DNA of 64,000 bases. It comes from Desulfocurvus vexinensis DSM 17965 (GTDB lineage Bacteria > Desulfobacterota > Desulfovibrionia > Desulfovibrionales > Desulfovibrionaceae). Position numbers and translations under genes: made by a program. The stretch lies in assembly GCF_000519125.1 (NCBI RefSeq), contig NZ_JAEX01000001.1:372001-436000 (forward strand), written 5' to 3'. Shown here in pieces: positions 59,968-64,000 of this stretch (within the stretch, counting starts at the first letter, position 1; each line of letters begins with the position of its first letter). Below the pieces are notes generated by a model. The model saw only the letters and a list, made by a program, of their open reading frames with translations. It searched no databases and was not told the DNA's origin.

Positions 59968-60720
59968 CTACAGGGCCACCAGCTCCATGCGGCCCCAGGC
60001 GGCCACGCGCTCCCCGGCCTGGGCGAACAGGCCGTCCAGCCCGAAGCGGCGGCCCAGCTCGGCCAGCCCGGGCAGGTCGCGCGCGGTGCGGATGTGGTTG
60101 CACAGGGCCGTGGCGGCGGCGTCGGCCAGGCTGGCGTCGCGGGCCCGGGCCACGGCCAGGTCGCCCTGGCCCAGGGACAGGGAATGCCCGATGCGCGCCG
60201 AGGAGGCGCACAGGGCGCAGGGGAAGTCTGCGGCAGGGATGCGCACGCCCAGGCGCGCGCCCCCGGCGGGATCGGCCAGGAGGCCCACCGTGCGCGCGCG
60301 GGTGGAGAACATGGCGATGTCGCCGCCGTTTTCAACAAGAATATCGGGGCTTTCCTGAACAAAGCGTTCGGCGACCATGCGCGCGATGGTTCCGGCCACG
60401 GCGGCCATGGGCCCCACGCCGCAGGCCGCCCCGGCCCGGGCCATGGCCTGGACGATCTGCGGCGCGCCCGGGGGCACGTCCACAGGCACCAGGCTCGGGC
60501 CGAAGGCCGGGTCCAGGGCCATGTAGGCCTTGAGCTGGCCGCGCAGCTCCGTGACCCAGGCCGCCACCTCGCGGGTCAGGTCCTTGCGGGCCACCACCCA
60601 GAGGTCCGTCTGCTCCACCACCACCTGGAAGGCCACTTCCCCGCCCGAGGGCGCCAGGGCGCCGCGGTAGCCGCGCGCCGTGCCCGTGTGCACGGCCTGG
60701 GGCCGCCGGGCCGGGCTCAT
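59968..60720 (-). CDS. UPF0280 family protein (ApbE-like fold)
   Basis: 250 residues, matching the uncharacterised UPF0280/COG2122 family: VVEQTDLWVVARKDL near 35, ACGVGPMAAVAGTIA near 100, ILVENGGDIAMFS near 127 and a Cys pair in CALCASSARIGHSLSLGQGD. Related to ApbE-like FAD-transferase folds, with no assigned function. Its ATG overlaps the stop of the upstream glycosyltransferase (ATGA), the third gene of a tightly overlapping operon. Confidence 0.85.
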   Translation of the reverse strand: MSPARRPQAVHTGTARGYRGALAPSGGEVAFQVVVEQTDLWVVARKDLTREVAAWVTELRGQLKAYMALDPAFGPSLVPVDVPPGAPQIVQAMARAGAACGVGPMAAVAGTIARMVAERFVQESPDILVENGGDIAMFSTRARTVGLLADPAGGARLGVRIPAADFPCALCASSARIGHSLSLGQGDLAVARARDASLADAAATALCNHIRTARDLPGLAELGRRFGLDGLFAQAGERVAAWGRMELVAL

Positions 60721-61832
60721 GGCCGCTCCAGCATGTCGCGCACCAGGGCCCGGTAGGGCTCCAGGCCCGAGGCCACGTTGTGCGGCCAGGCGAAGGCCCC
60801 GGGGCGCGGGGCGGCGGCGGTGGCCTCGATGGCCCGGGCCAGGGCCTCGTGGTCGCCGGGGTCGGCCACCACGCGCTCGGGCGGCAAAAAGAAGCTCGAC
60901 CCGTTGTCGCGGGACGAGACCACCCGCGTGCCGCAGGCCAGGGCCTCGACCACGGCGTTGGAGCAGGTGTCGTAGAACGAGGGCAGGCAGAACACGTCGC
61001 AGGCGCGGTACAGCGCGGCCATGTCCGCCACGCGGCCCAGGAAGACCACCCGGCCCCCCAGGCCCAGGGTCTCGGCCAGGGCCCGGAAGCGCCCGGGGTT
61101 GCGCCCCCCGGCCACATGCAGCACGGCGTCGCCGGGCAAGAGCGCCAGGGCGCGGATGAGCGGTTCCAGGCCCTTGAGGGCGAAGTTGGTGCCCGCCGTG
61201 GCGATGAGCAGGCGCTGGCCGTCCAGGCCCATGGCCCGGCGCAGGGCCGCGCGCCCGGCTTCGTCCACGGGCGAGAAGCGCGCCAGGTCGGGCCGGTTGT
61301 AGATCACGCGCAGGTCGCGTCCGGCCAGGAAGGGGTGGGCCTCCAGCAGCCAGTCGCGCACGCGGTGCGACACGGCCACGCACACGCGCTGGTTCTCCAG
61401 GGCCCGGCGCTCCAGGGCGCGGATGAGCGCGTTTTCCGGGGCCAGACGGCGGCGCAGCATCTTCCAGGCCCGGGGCAGGCCCGGGGCATAGGCCCGGGCG
61501 GACAGCTCCCAGAACTTGGCCAGCGGCCCGCCGCTCATGCGCAGCAGGTCCTGGCGGGGGGTCTTGCCCAGGCCGCACGTCAGGGCGTAGCCCCCGCGCC
61601 TGCGGGCGCGCTCGGCGGCAAAGGCGAACCAGGCGATCTTGGCCGCGCGGCCCAGGGGCGGGCGGCCCAGGGCCACCACGCGCACCCCGGGCGGCGCGGG
61701 GGTCTCCTGGCGGGCGCACAAAAAGTCCACTTCCAGCCCGTCTCCGGCCAGGGCCCCGGCCAGGCGGTGGGCAAAGCCCTCCACCCCGCCGTAGGTGGAC
61801 AGCTTGGGCAGCATGAGGGCCACGCGGCTCAC
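60717..61832 (-). CDS. Glycosyltransferase, GT4 family
   Basis: 371 residues, GT-B fold. The N-terminal domain has PKLSTYGGVEGFAHRLAGAL. The C-terminal donor-site region has LIATAGTNFALKGLEPLIRAL and the E-x7-E-type motif FYDTCSNAVVEALACGTRVV. Resembles WaaG-like lipopolysaccharide core glucosyltransferases, though the exact sugar and acceptor are unknown. It starts at GTG, six bases after GGAGG, overlapping the upstream gene by four bases. Confidence 0.9.
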   Translation of the reverse strand: MSRVALMLPKLSTYGGVEGFAHRLAGALAGDGLEVDFLCARQETPAPPGVRVVALGRPPLGRAAKIAWFAFAAERARRRGGYALTCGLGKTPRQDLLRMSGGPLAKFWELSARAYAPGLPRAWKMLRRRLAPENALIRALERRALENQRVCVAVSHRVRDWLLEAHPFLAGRDLRVIYNRPDLARFSPVDEAGRAALRRAMGLDGQRLLIATAGTNFALKGLEPLIRALALLPGDAVLHVAGGRNPGRFRALAETLGLGGRVVFLGRVADMAALYRACDVFCLPSFYDTCSNAVVEALACGTRVVSSRDNGSSFFLPPERVVADPGDHEALARAIEATAAAPRPGAFAWPHNVASGLEPYRALVRDMLERP

Positions 61833-62935
61833 GGGCGGCCTCCGGAGTAGACGGCCAGGGTCCGGGCCAGGAAGTCCGCTCCCGAAAGGCCCGCGATGGT
61901 CCGGGCCTGTTCGGCGGCCAGGGCGGCGCGGTGGGCCGGGTCCGCCGCCGCGCGGGCGATGGCTGCGGCCATGGCGGGCACGTCGGCGGGCGGAAACAGC
62001 GCCCCGGGCCCGAGCAGGTCGGGCATGACGCCCACGGTGGTGCCCAGCAGCGGGCGGGCGCAGGCCATGATTTCCAGGGCCGCGCGGGCGATGGTCTCCG
62101 ACCATTTGGAGGCCACCACGCCCAGGTCCATGGCCGAGATCACGGCGGCCACGTCGGGCCGCTGGCCGGTGATGACCGTGGCCTGGCCCAGCCCGGCGGC
62201 GTCGATCCAGCCCTGGACCTCGGCCTGGGTGGTGGCCGTCTCGAACCCGGCGAGCATGAGCCGCAGGCGCGCGCCCCCCGGGGCGCTCCGGGCCTGGGCC
62301 ACGGCCTGGATCAGTTCGCGCTGGCCCTTGACCTCGTCGAAGCGGCCCAGCAGGCCGACCACGAAATCCTCCGGGCCCCAGCCGAACTGGGCGCGCACCC
62401 GCTCGCGGCCCTGGGGGTCGAAGGCGAAGCGCGCGCGGTCCACCCCGCCCAGGATCAGGTGCAGCCGGTCCGGCCCGATGCCGAAGGCGTCGCGGAAATG
62501 GGCGTGCATCACCGAGTTGGTGGCCACCACGGCGTCGGCGCAGCGGCAGTGCAGCCAGCGGTTGGCGGCGTTGTTGCGCGGCAGGCGCTGGTCGCCGCGC
62601 GTGCGCACCAGCCGGAAGGGCGCGCCCGCCGCGCGCATGGCGCCCCACAGCCAGAACGACTCGCCCCGGTGGCAGTTCACGGCGTCGGGGTGGAACTCGC
62701 GCACCAGGCGGCGCAGCTCGCGGGCCAGCCCGGCCAGCACCAGGGGGTTGGCGGAGTTGAGCGGCAGGGCGGCCACGGGCAGGCCCCAGGCCCGGGCCGT
62801 GTCCAGGGTCTCGGTGCCGGGCAGGGCCAGCACCAGCGTCTCGTGCCCGGCCTCGCGCAGCAGGCGGGCCAGGTACAGGGCGTACCACGAGGTGGCGTTG
62901 AACCAGCGGACGTTGGCGACCTGGATGATGCGCAT
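61829..62935 (-). CDS. Glycosyltransferase, GT4 family
   Basis: 368 residues, GT-B fold. IIQVANVRWFNATSWYALYLARLL at the N-terminus (Rossmann strand), NCHRGESFWLWGAM, a donor region VVGLLGRFDEVKGQRELIQAV and a C-terminal ALEIMACARPLLGTTVG. First gene of the GT-GT-UPF0280 operon, likely for surface polysaccharide or lipopolysaccharide core. The start at 62935 (MRIIQV) has AGGCAGG; an earlier ATG at 62953 lacks a site. Confidence 0.9.
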   Translation of the reverse strand: MRIIQVANVRWFNATSWYALYLARLLREAGHETLVLALPGTETLDTARAWGLPVAALPLNSANPLVLAGLARELRRLVREFHPDAVNCHRGESFWLWGAMRAAGAPFRLVRTRGDQRLPRNNAANRWLHCRCADAVVATNSVMHAHFRDAFGIGPDRLHLILGGVDRARFAFDPQGRERVRAQFGWGPEDFVVGLLGRFDEVKGQRELIQAVAQARSAPGGARLRLMLAGFETATTQAEVQGWIDAAGLGQATVITGQRPDVAAVISAMDLGVVASKWSETIARAALEIMACARPLLGTTVGVMPDLLGPGALFPPADVPAMAAAIARAAADPAHRAALAAEQARTIAGLSGADFLARTLAVYSGGRP

Positions 62936-63011
62936 GGGCCTGCCTAGTGCCATTGCACGGGAATTGCAAGGAGATCCGGCGGCGACGGGTTTTCGCCGCC
63001 CCGGCTCCCGG

Positions 63012-63377
63012 CTAGCGCACGCAGGTTTCGGACTTGACCACGGCTTCGGCCTTGATGCGGTCCAGCACTTCGGCCAGGGTGGCCTTGACGTTTTCGCGGA
63101 AGTCGCCGGCCACGACGATGAACAGCAGATCGTCGCCGGGCATCAGGCGGCCCGAGGCGGCCTCGGCCAGCACGCGCCAGATGCCCGGGCGGGCCTGGTA
63201 TTCGCGGCACAGGGCGGCGATCCGCTCCCGGTCGGGCGTGACCTCGACGCAGGTGACCTGCGCGCCGTCGGCCCGCGAGGTGGCGCGTACCACCCCGTTG
63301 TGGACCAGGACCATGCCCACGTGGTCGCTGAATCCGGGTTCGGCCTTGAGCTTTGCGATGGTTGCTGTAATGTCCAT
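63012..63377 (-). CDS. MoaE-like molybdopterin synthase catalytic subunit
   Basis: 121 residues, shorter than E. coli MoaE (150). Region AEAASGRLMPGDDLLFIVVAG matches the MoaE core; the catalytic segment has GDFRENVKATLAEVLDRIK and then KAEAVVKSE, so the active Arg and two Lys are kept while the neighbouring His is replaced by Phe. The N-terminus VLVHNGVVRATSRADG fits the family. Molybdopterin is essential for sulfate reducers' molybdo/tungsto enzymes. AAGGAG precedes the ATG. Variant or paralogue function is possible. Confidence 0.75.
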   Translation of the reverse strand: MDITATIAKLKAEPGFSDHVGMVLVHNGVVRATSRADGAQVTCVEVTPDRERIAALCREYQARPGIWRVLAEAASGRLMPGDDLLFIVVAGDFRENVKATLAEVLDRIKAEAVVKSETCVR

Positions 63378-63402
63378 GTGAACTCCTTCGCGGTAGGCGA
63401 CA

Positions 63403-64000
63403 GTGTACAAGTTTGCGACGCTTCTCAAGGACCTTCCGACCCTGCACGAGTACAGGATGTCGGCCACAGGCTATGCCGTGTGGCTGGTCTGGTCCGGGGA
63501 GCTGACCGAGGCCATCCCTTCCACCTTCCGCGACTTCGGCGGGGTGGAGATCAATGCCGACCGCAACCAGGCGGTGTGGTACTTCTGGTCGCGCGACGTG
63601 TTCCAGGCCGCGGCCCGGCTCCAGATCTGGGCCAACCTGAACGAGCTGCCGGTCTTCATCCAGATCATGCCCACGAACCTGATGATCGGGTTCCAGCGCG
63701 AGATGTCCCTGTCCATCGCCTCGGAGCTGTACTCCCAGCAGGCCATGAGCCCGGGGGTCTTCGAGGTCTGGGTCCACCCCAAGGTGCGCCCCGACGTGGA
63801 GAACATGCCCGGCATCCAGCTGGAGAAGGTGGACCGCCAGATCACGGGCATGGCCTCGGCCAGTTGGAGCCGGCTTTCCGGCGACCCGCGCATCGGCTTC
63901 CGCCCGACCCTTGGGTGGTACTTCATCCTGCGGCCCCTGGGCAACCCCCTGGACAAGCGCTTCATTGAGGGCTGGCCCCGGTTCTTCGCCGCAGTGGAGC
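63403..64000 (+). CDS. Unrecognised protein, N-terminal part, runs off the window
   Basis: An open frame from a TAG at 63394 to the window end with coding-like composition (198 codons visible). First start GTG 63403 with a weak TAGG site; ATG 63457 is an alternative. Sequence features: TGYAVWLVWSGELTEAIPST, GVEINADRNQAVWYFWSRDV, PTNLMIGFQREMSLSIASEL, then IGFRPTLGWYFILRPLGNP. Rich in Trp and aromatics, with no signal peptide, no clear membrane segment and no motif I recognise. Divergent from the MoaE-like gene with only 25 bases between the starts. It may be the sensor region of a longer signalling protein. Confidence 0.7.
   Translation, partial: MYKFATLLKDLPTLHEYRMSATGYAVWLVWSGELTEAIPSTFRDFGGVEINADRNQAVWYFWSRDVFQAAARLQIWANLNELPVFIQIMPTNLMIGFQREMSLSIASELYSQQAMSPGVFEVWVHPKVRPDVENMPGIQLEKVDRQITGMASASWSRLSGDPRIGFRPTLGWYFILRPLGNPLDKRFIEGWPRFFAAVE

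Noticed and set aside
62936-62975. A TTGCAA-N17-TAGGCA promoter giving a leaderless glycosyltransferase mRNA
   Set aside because: The supposed -10 is also the AGGCAGG ribosome site, so the match is probably accidental.

Overview
The window is very GC-rich chromosomal DNA that looks like a sulfate-reducing deltaproteobacterium of the Desulfovibrionaceae. The pointers are three methyl-accepting chemotaxis proteins in 11 kb, one carrying a c-type heme motif in its periplasmic domain as in Desulfovibrio DcrA; a tetraheme c-type cytochrome; the 2-amino-3,7-dideoxy-hept-6-ulosonate (ADH) route into aromatic amino acids; and sigma-54 and sigma-28 flagellar promoters. I see no insertion sequence, prophage, integrase or CRISPR array. 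Nearly all space is ordinary chromosomal gene content with short intergenic gaps.

Layout. 1-2,000 (minus): filament cap fliD, with a sigma-54 promoter, and flagellin, with a sigma-28-like promoter. 2,080-9,909 (minus): a conserved core block. rpsB-tsf ends at a terminator, and pyrH-frr-uppS-cdsA-dxr-rseP-tsaB follow, covering translation, lipid precursors and tRNA modification. 10,070-10,828: a FAH-fold protein that has lost its catalytic residues. 11,215-12,346 (plus): an ADH synthase behind a Phe/Tyr-rich leader peptide and a textbook intrinsic terminator, which together look like a transcription attenuator. 12,427-13,593: a degenerate receiver-TPR protein behind a consensus sigma-28 promoter. 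14,025-19,078 (plus): tetraheme cytochrome, heme-MCP, second MCP. 19,396-25,381 (minus): a small coiled-coil protein, an FAD enzyme, DarP, a metallo-beta-lactamase/HATPase-like fusion and an MCP with a C-terminal Cache-like domain. 25,787-32,119 (plus): a large PAS/GAF histidine kinase, a receiver-kinase hybrid and an MscS channel in one operon. 32,320-38,916 (minus): TrmB-family regulator, HD-GYP protein and an RND efflux pump with its adaptor.

39,144-44,229: tRNA-Pro, two radical SAM proteins, divergent purM, and rplM-rpsI. 44,482-47,951 (plus): HD hydrolase, metallo-hydrolase and a GGDEF protein. 48,210-51,508 (minus): Cys-rich secreted protein, CheX, HDOD protein and CheR. 51,684-54,109 (minus): a P1B metal ATPase and a CsoR-type repressor, each behind a near-identical operator. 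54,392-57,642 (plus): thiM-thiE, an aminotransferase and a GNAT. 57,723-59,947: DJ-1/PfpI protein, divergent CBS protein and OCD-family reductase. 59,968-62,935 (minus): two glycosyltransferases and a UPF0280 protein in an overlapping operon. The last kilobase holds a MoaE-like protein and the start of an unrecognised gene that runs off the end.

The most promising undescribed element is the aromatic leader/attenuator at 11,215-11,549. Next are the cytochrome plus heme-chemoreceptor pair, the sigma-28-driven pseudo-receiver protein and the catalytically stripped FAH protein. All promoter, operator and RNA-structure calls were made by eye and are unverified by folding or experiment.
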